Positions 9,298-17,450 are shown, numbered from the stretch's first letter. The stretch: 64,000 nt of DNA from Geodermatophilus sp. DSM 44513 (GCF_032460525.1 NZ_CP135963.1:3906001-3970000); one strand, 5' to 3'. Translations and numbers: made by a program. The notes: generated by a model not told the origin, from the sequence alone.

Positions 9298-9333
9298 AGG
9301 GCCCCGGAGCGCTGCGCGCAGCTCCGGGGCCCT
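9298..9333 (-). terminator. Hairpin terminator after the HbhA-like gene
   Basis: Perfect 13-bp arms AGGGCCCCGGAGC / GCTCCGGGGCCCT with a 10-nt loop start 14 nt past the HbhA-like stop. No U-tract follows. The hairpin explains why DUF2516 downstream has its own promoter. Confidence 0.8.
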
Positions 9334-9347
9334 GGGTCCGGGGTGTC

Positions 9348-10055
9348 CTACTTCTTCTTGGTGGCCTTCTTCGACGCCGTCGGCTTGCGCGCCGGGGCCG
9401 CGGGCTGCTCCGGGGCGACCTCGTCGATCGACGAGCGCGCCTCCTCGGCGGCCTCGTGCGTGGCCTGCTCGGCCCGGTCGATGGCCTTCTCGGCGCGGGC
9501 GGCCGCCTTCTGGGCGAGCGAGGTGACCTCGCTGGAGGTCTCGGCGACGGTCTCGGCGGTCTCCTCGAGCACGTCCTCGACGACGTCCTCCACCGCGTCC
9601 ACGGCCTGCCCGGCCCGGCCGACGACCGTGCGCACGACGGGCTGACGGCGCAGCTCCTCGACGACCTCGGCGCCGCGGACGGCGAGGGTCTCGATGGTGG
9701 CCACCGTCTGGGTGCGCGCGGTGCTCACCAGGCCGGCCACCGTGCTGACGACGGTCTCGGGGCGGACGGCGGTGGCGACCTGCTGGGCCGACGTGCGGGC
9801 GGTGCGGACGGCGACACGGGCGCGGTCGGCGGCCTCCTCCGCGCGGGTGCGGGCCTCCTTGGCGGCCAGGTCGAGCTGCACCTGGGCCTCGCCGGGCAGG
9901 GCCTCGGCGCGCGAGCGCAGCGTGTCGGCCGCCGCGCGGGCGCGCTCGACGGCCAGGTCACCGGCGCCGACGGCGGCCAGCAGCACGGTCTTGTTCTGCA
10001 CGACGACCGTCTGGCCGTACTGCTTGAGCAGCGTCGTGTCGAGCGGGGTCTTCAT
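9348..10055 (-). CDS. HbhA-like heparin-binding hemagglutinin homologue
   Basis: A 235-residue, Ala/Glu/Arg-rich, predicted long-helix protein. The central region (about residues 35-200) is nearly continuous amphipathic helix likely to form a coiled coil. The C-terminus is a basic tail (RKPTASKKATKKK) like the lysine-rich heparin-binding tail of mycobacterial HbhA. In mycobacteria HbhA is surface-associated and linked to adhesion and lipid inclusions; in an environmental actinomycete a cell-envelope or polar structural role is more likely. No signal peptide is visible. The ATG overlaps the XRE gene stop (ATGA) and has a GGAGGA ribosome site. Confidence 0.85.
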   Translation of the reverse strand: MKTPLDTTLLKQYGQTVVVQNKTVLLAAVGAGDLAVERARAAADTLRSRAEALPGEAQVQLDLAAKEARTRAEEAADRARVAVRTARTSAQQVATAVRPETVVSTVAGLVSTARTQTVATIETLAVRGAEVVEELRRQPVVRTVVGRAGQAVDAVEDVVEDVLEETAETVAETSSEVTSLAQKAAARAEKAIDRAEQATHEAAEEARSSIDEVAPEQPAAPARKPTASKKATKKK

Positions 10056-10552
10056 CGTGGTTCCTCCGTGGAGCCGGACGGGGTGGGGTCGGTGGGACGC
10101 GGGCGCGCGGCGTGCTCGCGCACGTAGGTCTCGTAGAGCTCGAGCAGCACCGCGCGGTGCCGCTCGGACAGCATCGGGTCGGCGCGGATGGCCGCCACCG
10201 TGTCGGGGTGGCCGTCGCGGCGGTCGAGGATCCCGGCCTGCTCGTAGAGCGTCTCGGCCGAGATCTCCAGCCCCTTGGCGATCGCGGAGAGGATCTCCGC
10301 CGACGGCTTGCGCAGCCCGCGCTCGACCTGGGAGAGGTAGGGGTTGCTCACGCCGGCCAGGCGGGCGAGCTCGCGCAGGGACACCCGGGCGGCGCTGCGC
10401 TGCTCGCGGATGAAGTCCCCGACCTGCGTCCCCGTGGCCGACACCTTGGAGCGCTCGGCGGCCACCGTCCCGGCGACCGTGCCCGCGAGCTGGTCGACCT
10501 TCTCGCGGACGGTCGTCACCTGCCCGCGGACGAACTCCCCAGGGGTGTGCAC
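10052..10552 (-). CDS. XRE-family transcriptional regulator (Rv0474-like)
   Basis: A 166-residue regulator with a helix-turn-helix near residues 47-100 (VSLRELARLAGVSNPYLSQVERGLRKPSAEIL). Its N-terminal helical segment (VREKVDQLAGTVAGTVAAERSKV) resembles the repeats of the downstream HbhA-like protein. It is coupled to that gene by an ATGA overlap and probably autoregulates the pair. I chose GTG 10552 because an ideal promoter places the -10 box 7 nt before it; the upstream ATG at 10588 falls inside the -35 box. Confidence 0.88.
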   Translation of the reverse strand: MHTPGEFVRGQVTTVREKVDQLAGTVAGTVAAERSKVSATGTQVGDFIREQRSAARVSLRELARLAGVSNPYLSQVERGLRKPSAEILSAIAKGLEISAETLYEQAGILDRRDGHPDTVAAIRADPMLSERHRAVLLELYETYVREHAARPRPTDPTPSGSTEEPR

Positions 10553-10559
10553 ACCACCG

Positions 10560-10588
10560 ACACTATGTCCGGGTGCTAGCTGTTGCAA
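10560..10588 (-). promoter_or_regulatory. Leaderless promoter of the XRE-hbhA operon
   Basis: On the minus strand TTGCAA (10583-10588) is followed by a 17-bp spacer and TAGTGT (10560-10565), then 7 nt to GTG 10552. Both boxes and the spacing match a housekeeping sigma promoter. Confidence 0.8.
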
Positions 10589-10636
10589 GCGCCGCAGCTC
10601 AGCGCCGGTGTGCAGCTCCTCACACCGGGCTGCGGC

Positions 10637-11599
10637 TCACCCGGTCAGCGCCGCGGCGGGACGCACCTCGCCGACCACGCCGTCCCCGCCGTGCACCGGG
10701 GTGGTCGACCAGGCCGCCACCTGCTCGGCCGGCACCCCTAGCCGGCGCAGGCCGGCGCACAGCGCGGGCGTGCGCCCACGGTCGCTCCCGTCGTCGAGCT
10801 TGAGGGCGACCGCGCCACGGCCGGGCAGGGCGGCGACGTGCACGCCGTCGGCACCGCCCTTGACGAGCAGCCCGGGGACGGCGCCCATCAGCTCGGTGTC
10901 GTCGCGGCCGGTGCCCGCCACGTACCAGGGGTGCGCGCGCACGGCGTCGGCCACCGCCCGGGCGGGCGTGCCGGGCGCGGCCTCGACGAGGGAGGACACG
11001 CCGCGGGCCAGGCCGGTCAGCGGCAGGCCGTGCTGCGGGGCGCCGCAGCCGTCGACGACGACCGCGGCCACCGGCGTGCCGGCGGCCTCGCCGAGCCGGG
11101 CCTCGATCGCCTGCTGCAGCGGGTGCCCCGGGTCGAGGTAGCCGTCGGTCGGCCAGCCGGCGGCGACGCAGGCCGACAGCATCGCGGCGTGCTTGCCCGA
11201 GCAGTTCATGGCCGTGCGCTCGGGGCCGCGGCCGGCGACCAGCCAGGCGGCGCGGGTCGGTTCGTGCGAGGGCAGCGCGGGCGGGCAGCCGAGGTCCTCC
11301 GGCGTGAGGCCCGCGGCGGCGAGCACGTCGGCGACCAGCTCGCGGTGGCCGTCCTCACCGGTGTGCGAGCCGGCGCCGATGGCCAGCTCCTCGCCCGAGC
11401 GCGGCGTCCAGCCGGCGGCCAGGAGCGCGGTGGCCTGCACCGGCTTGTTCGCCGACCGCGGCAGCACCGTCCGGTCGACGTCCCCCACGGCGTGCAGCAC
11501 CGACCCGTCGGGGCCGACGACGACCAGCGACCCGCGGTGCACCGACTCCAGGAACCCCGACCGCTCCACCTCCACCAGCACCGGTGGGAGGGCCTCCAT
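10637..11599 (-). CDS. L-asparaginase II family protein
   Basis: A 320-residue protein of the asparaginase II (PF06089) family, unrelated in sequence to the classical AnsA/AnsB enzymes and predicted to hydrolyse L-asparagine to aspartate and ammonia. Family blocks include RSANKPVQATALL near residue 48, GAGSHTGEDGH near 76, MNCSGKHAAML near 130 and VVDGCGAPQHGLPL near 183. The start overlaps the rsiG stop by one base (TGATG), so it is the last gene of the fur-ygfZ-rsiG-asparaginase operon. Confidence 0.88.
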   Translation of the reverse strand: MEALPPVLVEVERSGFLESVHRGSLVVVGPDGSVLHAVGDVDRTVLPRSANKPVQATALLAAGWTPRSGEELAIGAGSHTGEDGHRELVADVLAAAGLTPEDLGCPPALPSHEPTRAAWLVAGRGPERTAMNCSGKHAAMLSACVAAGWPTDGYLDPGHPLQQAIEARLGEAAGTPVAAVVVDGCGAPQHGLPLTGLARGVSSLVEAAPGTPARAVADAVRAHPWYVAGTGRDDTELMGAVPGLLVKGGADGVHVAALPGRGAVALKLDDGSDRGRTPALCAGLRRLGVPAEQVAAWSTTPVHGGDGVVGEVRPAAALTG

Positions 11600-12159
11600 C
11601 AGTGGCGGCCCTCGTCGGCGAGCAGCGCGGCGACGTCGGCCTCGCCGTTGCGGTACCGGCGGCCCAGCTCGGCGGCCAGCCCGTCCATGACGTGCTGCAC
11701 GCCGCGGCGCCGCTCGGACAGCGAGCCCTCGGCGGCGGCCAGCGCCCGGGCGGCCCGCTCCAGGTCCGCGTCGGACAGCACGGGGACGTCGGAGAGGTCC
11801 ACCCCGCGGGTCAGCGAGTTGACCCAGCCCTCGTACTCCTCGGGCGCGGCCGGCTGCGCGGTCTGGTGGCGGCCCAGCCCGTGGGCGGGGCCGCGGCCCT
11901 TCTCGGCGAGGATCTCCGGCAGCAGGTCGACCAGGGAGCGGCCGTCGTGCTCGGCGCGGCGCTGCAGCTCGCGGCGCACGATGTCCAGCCGGCCCTGCAG
12001 CAGCCGCCGCGTGTAGGAGAGGTTGACCTCCTCCTGCTCGGCCTGGCGGCGCAGCCGCCGGACGTCGGCCATCGGCAGGTCCACCGCGGCCGTCAGGAAG
12101 CCGGGGTCGAGCAGCGCGTCGACGGCGGCGCCGCCGGCGCGGGTCGGTTCGGGCGTCAC
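11599..12159 (-). CDS. rsiG: RsiG-type anti-sigma factor with two c-di-GMP-binding motifs
   Basis: RsiG holds the sporulation/motility sigma factor WhiG inactive when bound to cyclic di-GMP. The established signature is E-x3-S-x2-R-x3-Q-x3-D on each helix of an antiparallel coiled coil. Both copies are perfect here: E44-S48-R51-Q55-D59 and E144-S148-R151-Q155-D159, with a Pro/Gly-rich loop between. The 186-residue length also fits. GTG 12159 has GGAGAGG 8 nt upstream; an alternative GTG at 12192 overlaps the ygfZ stop. It is third in a four-gene operon starting with fur. WhiG itself is not in the window. Confidence 0.9.
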   Translation of the reverse strand: MTPEPTRAGGAAVDALLDPGFLTAAVDLPMADVRRLRRQAEQEEVNLSYTRRLLQGRLDIVRRELQRRAEHDGRSLVDLLPEILAEKGRGPAHGLGRHQTAQPAAPEEYEGWVNSLTRGVDLSDVPVLSDADLERAARALAAAEGSLSERRRGVQHVMDGLAAELGRRYRNGEADVAALLADEGRH

Positions 12160-12188
12160 GGGGCGGGCCTCTCCGGGGGTGCGGGCGC

Positions 12189-13295
12189 TCACCGGGGGAT
12201 GGTCCCAGACCGCACGGCCTGCACCCGTTCCCGCGCCGCAGCGACCGTGTCGTCCAGTGCGGTCGGCGCGTCGTCGGGGTCGATCGCGGCGCGGGCGCCG
12301 GCCACGGTCAGCTCGGCGTCCATCGGGACGGACTGCTTGACCAGCGCCAGGGCCACCACGCCGAGCTCGTGGTGGCGGACGACGGAACCCACCCGGCCCA
12401 CCGTTCGGGTGCCGGTCAGCACCGGCGTCCCGGCCTCGGGCAGCTGCTCGGCCAGGCCGTCGAGGTGCAGCAGCACCAACCGCCGGGGCGGGCGGCCGAG
12501 GTTGTGCACGCGGGCCACCGTCTCCTGCCCCCGGTAGCAGCCCTTGGCCAGGTGGACCGCGCCGCCCAGCCACGGCGTCTCGTTGGGGATGGTGCGGTGG
12601 TCGGTGTCGACGCCCAGGCGCGGGCGGCGGGCCTGCACGCGCAGTGCCGCGTAGGCGTCCACCCCGGCCGGGGCGGCGCCGGCGTCGACGAGTGCCCCGG
12701 CGCGGGCGGCGAGGTCGGCGCGGGGCACCAGCAGGTCGACGACGGGGGCGCCGTCCCCGATCGGCGGCATCCGGCGCACCCAGCCACCGCCGTCCAGGGG
12801 GAGCACCGCGTACGGCTCGGCGGGGACGGGCAGGCCGGCGGCGGTCAGCACGGCGTCCCCGCGGGGGCCGACCAGGGCCAGCAGCGCCCAGGAGCCGGTG
12901 ACCAGCGCCGGCTCCACGCGGAGCATGAACCGCATCCGCTCCAGGTAGGCGTGCAGCGCCGCGCCGGTGCCCGGTTCCACGTCGACCCAGGTGGTGCCGG
13001 CCAGGTCGGCGAGCACCAGGTGGTGTTCGACGTGCCCGTTCGGTGACAGCCCGAGGGCCTCCGCGCCGGTGCCGTCGGCGAGCCGCTCGAGGTGCTGGGT
13101 GAGCAGGCTGTGCAGCCAGCTCAACCGGTCGGCACCGGGGACGGCGAGCACGTCGCGGTCGCTGCGGTCGACCAGCGCGGCACCCTCGGCCAGCTCGCGC
13201 TGCTCGCGCAGCGGGCTGCCGAAGTGCGCCGGGACGGAGCCGCCGTCCACGGCGACGGCACCGGGGTGCGACAGCAGGGGGCTCGGGGTGGACAT
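12189..13295 (-). CDS. ygfZ: YgfZ/GcvT family folate-binding iron-sulfur repair protein
   Basis: A 368-residue protein of the GcvT-like tetrahydrofolate-binding fold that helps make or repair Fe-S clusters. The diagnostic C-terminal motif KGCYRGQE is present near residue 245 (family K-G-C-Y-x-G-Q-E), followed by GRPPRRLVLLHL. Its start overlaps the fur stop (TGATG), and its own stop is near or overlaps the rsiG start. Grouping with a metal-responsive Fur protein fits an iron or redox theme. Confidence 0.92.
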   Translation of the reverse strand: MSTPSPLLSHPGAVAVDGGSVPAHFGSPLREQRELAEGAALVDRSDRDVLAVPGADRLSWLHSLLTQHLERLADGTGAEALGLSPNGHVEHHLVLADLAGTTWVDVEPGTGAALHAYLERMRFMLRVEPALVTGSWALLALVGPRGDAVLTAAGLPVPAEPYAVLPLDGGGWVRRMPPIGDGAPVVDLLVPRADLAARAGALVDAGAAPAGVDAYAALRVQARRPRLGVDTDHRTIPNETPWLGGAVHLAKGCYRGQETVARVHNLGRPPRRLVLLHLDGLAEQLPEAGTPVLTGTRTVGRVGSVVRHHELGVVALALVKQSVPMDAELTVAGARAAIDPDDAPTALDDTVAAARERVQAVRSGTIPR

Positions 13296-13774
13296 CAGGG
13301 CTCCGTTCCGACTCGGTCACGACACGCGCGGCACGTGCCCGACAGGGCGACGTGCCCCACGTCGAGGGTGAAACCGAGGTCGGCGGCCAGACGTTCCGCG
13401 GCGCTGTCGAGCAGCGCCGGGTCGGCCGAGGAGATCTCCCCGCAGTCGGCGCACACGACGTGCAGGTGCGGGCGCTCCGCGGCGTGGTAGACCGGCGCCC
13501 CCTTGCCGAGGTGGGTGTGCCACACCAGGCCGAGCCGCTCCAGCAGCTCGAGGGTGCGGTAGACCGTCGAGGTGTCCGGCGCCGCGCCGTCGGCCCCCGC
13601 CTCCGCGCGCAGCCGGGTGGCGATCGCCTCGGGCGTGGCGTGCTCGAGCGCGGCGACCGCCGCCAGGACCTGCTGGCGCTGGGTGGTCAGCCGCAGCCCC
13701 TGGGCGCGCAACCGCTGGGCCAGCGGTGCCAGGGCCTCGGGAGCGAGGCCGTGCGGCGGGTGCGGGGTGGGCAC
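13295..13774 (-). CDS. Fur-family metal-responsive regulator
   Basis: A 159-residue Fur superfamily repressor. The winged helix occupies about residues 20-85 (LTTQRQQVLAAVAAL, TSTVYRTLELLERLGLV). The metal/dimer domain has RPHLHVVCADCG and a second C-x2-C near the end (GTCRACRD), so a structural zinc site is intact. It could be Fur, Zur or a peroxide-type sensor; the sequence does not decide. The GTG start lies 6 nt after TAGGCT (13781-13786), a leaderless promoter that overlaps the stop codon of the upstream DUF4392 gene. Confidence 0.9.
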   Translation of the reverse strand: MPTPHPPHGLAPEALAPLAQRLRAQGLRLTTQRQQVLAAVAALEHATPEAIATRLRAEAGADGAAPDTSTVYRTLELLERLGLVWHTHLGKGAPVYHAAERPHLHVVCADCGEISSADPALLDSAAERLAADLGFTLDVGHVALSGTCRACRDRVGTEP

Positions 13775-13783
13775 CGGTCGAGC

Positions 13784-14686
13784 CTATGCCCGCGCGATCG
13801 CCCCGAGGCCGGCGAGCAGGTCGGCGTAGCCGGCCACCGGGACGCCGTCCACCGTGGCGTCCGGCCGTCCGGTCACGCCGTCGACCGCCCCGGCGGCGGT
13901 GGCGGCGGTCAGCACCCGCGCGTCCAGCGCCGGGTCCAGCAGCGCGGCGAGTGCGTCCCGGTGCGGGGGCACCAGCCGGGCGAGGGCGGCGACCAGCCCG
14001 GCGCAGCCCCAGTTGGACGTGCCGGCCACCACCAGGGCGTCCACCGGCACCCGGCAGGCGATCCGGTCCCCGTGCGCGACGCTCGCGGCGACGACCCCGG
14101 CCGGCACGTTGCCCATGCCGATCTCGTTGCCCCCGTCCCCGACCGCCCCGGTGACCAGGCCGGGCAGGGCGAAGGCCGCGTGCAGCGGCGCGGTGGAGTC
14201 GGTGACGTCGAACCCGCGCATGGTGAGCACCCGCCCGGCGGTGTTCGGGCCGAGCCGCTCGACGGCCACGAGGTGGGACAGGCCCAGTGCCGCGACGCGG
14301 GCGGTCACCTCCGCCCCGACCGCGTCCGCCGGCAGCACCTCGGGCGGCGCGCCGCCGACTGCGGCCAGGCAGGCGGAAGTGACCTGCGCGCACGGCTCGT
14401 CGGTGAGCACCACCGGCTGCGCGCCGACCCGGGCCAGCGCGGCGGCCAGCACGGCGGTGCCGACCGGGCCGTCGGTCTCCGCCGCGGGTGCCGGCGCCCA
14501 GGCGATGTGCACGCCGGTCACCAGCCCGACGCGGGTGCCGGCGCGCCCGGCGGCGGCGAGCTCGGTGGCCAGCCGGGCGAACTGCCCCGGCACGGCGGCC
14601 GCCAGCCCGGTCACGTCCCGGGCGCCCGGGCGCCGCAGGGCGCGCTCGATGCCCGCGAGGGCCACGTCCACCACCCGGGGGCTCAC
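13784..14686 (-). CDS. DUF4392 / D-glutamate cyclase-like protein
   Basis: A 300-residue protein matching the DUF4392 family, whose characterised members turn D-glutamate into 5-oxo-D-proline. Visible blocks are RVGLVTGVHI near residue 52, ETDGPVGTAVLA near 68, VGDGGNEIGMGN near 180, VAGTSNWGCAGLVAAL near 212. It overlaps murL by GTGA and is the last gene of the murD2-murL operon. Inference: it disposes of free D-Glu released during wall turnover in a cell that makes D-Glu only at the nucleotide-precursor level, or it is tied to the epimerase in some other way. Confidence 0.82.
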   Translation of the reverse strand: MSPRVVDVALAGIERALRRPGARDVTGLAAAVPGQFARLATELAAAGRAGTRVGLVTGVHIAWAPAPAAETDGPVGTAVLAAALARVGAQPVVLTDEPCAQVTSACLAAVGGAPPEVLPADAVGAEVTARVAALGLSHLVAVERLGPNTAGRVLTMRGFDVTDSTAPLHAAFALPGLVTGAVGDGGNEIGMGNVPAGVVAASVAHGDRIACRVPVDALVVAGTSNWGCAGLVAALARLVPPHRDALAALLDPALDARVLTAATAAGAVDGVTGRPDATVDGVPVAGYADLLAGLGAIARA

Positions 14687-16050
14687 CGCACCGGCGGGCG
14701 GGCCTCCGCGAGCACCCGCCGCAGCGCGGCGAGGTACCGGTCGGGCACCGCGTGCTCCCCGCGGGGCGGCAGGAACCCGTCGACGGTGGCGCCGGTGACC
14801 CCGGCGAAGCCGGCCGCCTCGGCCCCCAGCGCCCGGACGACGGCGTGCCCGCTCCACGCGGTGCTGCCCGCCAGGTGGGCCATCGCGGCGGCGCTCTCGG
14901 CGCGCTCGCCCACGCAGTCGAACGGCTTCTCCGTCGCCCAGAGCCGGCGGAACCCGTCGAGCAGGCCGGGGTCGGTCAGCGGGTCGCCGCCGAACATCGC
15001 GACCGCCTCCGCGGGGGTGAGGAAGACCGCGAAGCAGAGGAAGGTGAACAGGCACTTGTCGCAGTGCAGGCACCACCGCTGGGGAGCCGCCGCACCGTCG
15101 CGGAGGCCCAGGTGGGCCTGGGTGTAGGACCGGTTGCAGCTGAGGATCTCGCCACGCAGGTCGGGGAGCCCCGCCACCGCGGCCACCGTGGCCAGCTCGG
15201 ACAGCTGCCGGGTGAGGCTGAAGTAGCCGACGCCCACCTCGGCGGCCGCGGCGGCGAACAGCCGCTCGAACTCGTGGGACTTCGAGTACTGGTGGTTCAC
15301 CCGCGCCCCGTTGACGGTCAGCGTCTCCTCGTCGGCGGAGCGCTCGTTGGCGAAGACCACCGGGTCGAACCCGCCGAGGACGGCGACCAGCGTGGAGATC
15401 GCGGAGTTGATCGCGGTGACCGGCACGTGCCCGTTCAGCCCGCCGGCGCGGGTGCGCTCGCCGAGCAGCGGGTCCAGCCGGCGGCGGACGCCGACCAGCG
15501 GGACGCCGGCCGCGCGGGTGACGGAGCGCTGTGCGTCGGTCGGGTTGACCGCCAGCGCGGTGGCCGGCGTGACGACGACGAGTGCCAGCGCGGAGTCCTT
15601 GCCGCCGCCGACCGGCAGCAGCGCCTGACCCCCACCGCCGGCCACCGGCGCGGGCAGCTCGTCGCGCAGCTCGACGTCGAATGCCACCTCGTGCGGCACC
15701 GGCAGCCGGTTGACCGCGGCGAACTCGCCCAGGCCGTGCGTGTAGGCGGCCTCGGCGACCGCGGCCTGCGCCTTGCTGACCGGCCGCTGCACCACCACCC
15801 GGCTCGGCGCCCGCAGCTTGTAGTAGCTGGTGCCCATGACCAGGTGCACCAGGTCCAGCGCGGCGTCCACCCGGGCCGGGTCGGCGTCCCCGCCGAGCAG
15901 CGCGGTGTCGAGGGTGAGCCGCTCGGTGAACTCGTCGCCGGCCAGCCGGTAGCCGAACGCCGCCTCGCCGGTGGCCGGGTCCAGCGAGCGGTCGGCGACG
16001 ACGAACGCCTCAGACAGGCTCGGCCCCGGCGTCGAGGAGGATCTGCTCAT
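14683..16050 (-). CDS. murL: UDP-MurNAc-L-Ala-L-Glu epimerase
   Basis: MurL epimerises the terminal L-Glu of UDP-MurNAc-L-Ala-L-Glu to D-Glu, replacing glutamate racemase in peptidoglycan synthesis. The 455-residue protein carries an N-type ATP pyrophosphatase-like loop (LLPVGGGKDSALALVV near residue 145), VVFANERSADEETL, HQYSKSHEFE and a cysteine-rich segment RWCLHCDKCLFTFLCF near 345. The ATG at 16050 lies inside the 3' end of murD2 (41-nt overlap), so the pair is tightly coupled. Assignment rests on family resemblance plus the neighbouring MurD paralogue. Confidence 0.88.
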   Translation of the reverse strand: MSRSSSTPGPSLSEAFVVADRSLDPATGEAAFGYRLAGDEFTERLTLDTALLGGDADPARVDAALDLVHLVMGTSYYKLRAPSRVVVQRPVSKAQAAVAEAAYTHGLGEFAAVNRLPVPHEVAFDVELRDELPAPVAGGGGQALLPVGGGKDSALALVVVTPATALAVNPTDAQRSVTRAAGVPLVGVRRRLDPLLGERTRAGGLNGHVPVTAINSAISTLVAVLGGFDPVVFANERSADEETLTVNGARVNHQYSKSHEFERLFAAAAAEVGVGYFSLTRQLSELATVAAVAGLPDLRGEILSCNRSYTQAHLGLRDGAAAPQRWCLHCDKCLFTFLCFAVFLTPAEAVAMFGGDPLTDPGLLDGFRRLWATEKPFDCVGERAESAAAMAHLAGSTAWSGHAVVRALGAEAAGFAGVTGATVDGFLPPRGEHAVPDRYLAALRRVLAEARPPVR

Positions 16051-17338
16051 AGGTCCGTGCCAACTCCTCGTAGTTGCGGAAGCGGTTGTAGCTGGGCGCG
16101 CCCGGCGAGAGCAGCACCAGCGCACCCGGGCGGGCCGTCCGCAGGGCCTCGGCGACGGCGTCGGCGAGCGAGCCGGTCTCGGTGACCGGGGCGTCGACGC
16201 CGGCGGCCGCCGCGGCGGCGCGGATGTCGGCGGCGAACCGGGCGCCGGTGTCCGGGACGGTCAGCACCCGCACCTGGCCGGCACGGGCGACCACGGCGGC
16301 GGCCAGCTCGGCGTGGTCCAGCCCGCGGTCCTGCCCGCCGGCGACCAGCGTCACCTGCCGCCCGGCGAACGCGTCGATCGCCGCGCGCACCGACACCGGC
16401 GTGGTGCTCAGGGTGTCGTCGACGAAGGTGACGCCGTCCCGGGTGGCCACCGGGCACAGCCGGTGCGGCAGGGCGCGGAAGCCGGCCACGGCGGCGCGCA
16501 CGGCGTCGGCGTGCCGGTCGAGGTCCACGCCCATGCGCACGCCGGCGGCCAGCGCGACGTGCACGTTGGCGACGTTGTGCAGGCCGGCGAGCCCCTCGGG
16601 CCGGAAGGCGGCGGCCTGCTCCGGGCGGACGACGTCGGCCGGGTCGACCAGCACCGCCGGGTCCAGGTGCGCCTCGGCGACCGGGCGGGCCTGCGGGGAG
16701 ACGACCACCGAACCGGCGCCGCAGCCGGCGAACACGTGCAGCTTGTCGCGGTAGTAGGTGGCGACGTCGCCGTGCCAGTCCAGGTGCTCCGGCGACAGCG
16801 AGGTGACCGCACCCCAGCCCGACCAGCCCTCGACCGCGGCGGCCTGGTAGCTGGAGACCTCGACCACCAGCGAGGTGCTCTCCCCGACGACACCGTCGAG
16901 CAGGACGTCGAGCAGCGGGGTGCCGATGTTGCCCGCGTGCACCGCCGGGCGGCCGGCGGCGCGCAGCACCACCGCGGCCAGCGCGCTGGTCGTGCTCTTG
17001 CCCTTGGTGCCCGTGACGCACAGCGTCGGCACCCCCCGCGCGGCGAACTCGGCCAGGGCGATGCCCGTGCCCGAGGTGAGGGCGGTCCGGGCGGCCAGCG
17101 CGCGGGCGTCCTCGCGGTAGGGGCTGATGCCCGGCGAGCGGACCACGACGTCGCAGCCGGCCAGCCCGGCGACGTCCGGACCGGCCCGCACGCCCGCGGG
17201 GAGGTCCGCCGGCGGGACGGCGTCGACGACCACGACCTCGGCCGCGCCGGAGGCCAGCGCGGCACGCACCGCGGCGCGCCCCTCCCGGCCGTGACCCCAT
17301 ACGCCGACCCGGCGCCCGGCCAGCTCGGCCAGCCTCAC
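16010..17338 (-). CDS. murD2: UDP-MurNAc-L-alanine--L-glutamate ligase
   Basis: A Mur ligase that adds L-Glu (not D-Glu) to UDP-MurNAc-L-Ala, feeding the adjacent MurL epimerase. The 442-residue protein has the ATP P-loop CVTGTKGKSTTSAL near residue 112, VEVSSYQ near 165, LSPEHLDWHG near 185 and FVDDTLSTTP near 305. MurL next door is the basis for calling MurD2 rather than housekeeping MurD. The GTG start overlaps the stop of a 13-codon leaderless micro-ORF (17335-17376), which may couple translation. Confidence 0.88.
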   Translation of the reverse strand: MRLAELAGRRVGVWGHGREGRAAVRAALASGAAEVVVVDAVPPADLPAGVRAGPDVAGLAGCDVVVRSPGISPYREDARALAARTALTSGTGIALAEFAARGVPTLCVTGTKGKSTTSALAAVVLRAAGRPAVHAGNIGTPLLDVLLDGVVGESTSLVVEVSSYQAAAVEGWSGWGAVTSLSPEHLDWHGDVATYYRDKLHVFAGCGAGSVVVSPQARPVAEAHLDPAVLVDPADVVRPEQAAAFRPEGLAGLHNVANVHVALAAGVRMGVDLDRHADAVRAAVAGFRALPHRLCPVATRDGVTFVDDTLSTTPVSVRAAIDAFAGRQVTLVAGGQDRGLDHAELAAAVVARAGQVRVLTVPDTGARFAADIRAAAAAAGVDAPVTETGSLADAVAEALRTARPGALVLLSPGAPSYNRFRNYEELARTYEQILLDAGAEPV

Positions 17339-17376
17339 CGGCGGCGTCCGGAGGGCCGTGCGGGGCGGGGGGTCAC
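17335..17376 (-). CDS. Leaderless 13-codon upstream ORF of murD2
   Basis: GTG 17376 lies exactly 7 nt after TAGAGT (17384-17389), the standard leaderless layout in this window. The ORF encodes VTPRPARPSGRRR, and its TGA overlaps the murD2 GTG (GTGA). murD2 itself has neither a ribosome site nor a promoter at the right distance, so ribosomes may be delivered by this micro-ORF. The arginine/proline content could make it regulatory. Below normal gene-finding length. Confidence 0.5.
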   Translation of the reverse strand: MTPRPARPSGRRR

Positions 17377-17396
17377 GGCGTCCACTCTACGGAGCA

Positions 17397-17450
17397 GGCC
17401 CCCTGCAGGGTCCCGCCGCGAGCCCGCGAGTGGCGGGGGGCAGGGGGTCC
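17397..17450 (+). repeat. Intergenic palindromic repeat, copy 2
   Basis: Arms GGCCCCCTGC and GCAGGGGGTCC flank a core CCCGCCGCGAGCCCGCGAG shared with copies 1 and 3. It lies in the divergent gap between murD2 and nhaA, so it is not simply a terminator at 3' ends. Confidence 0.65.
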
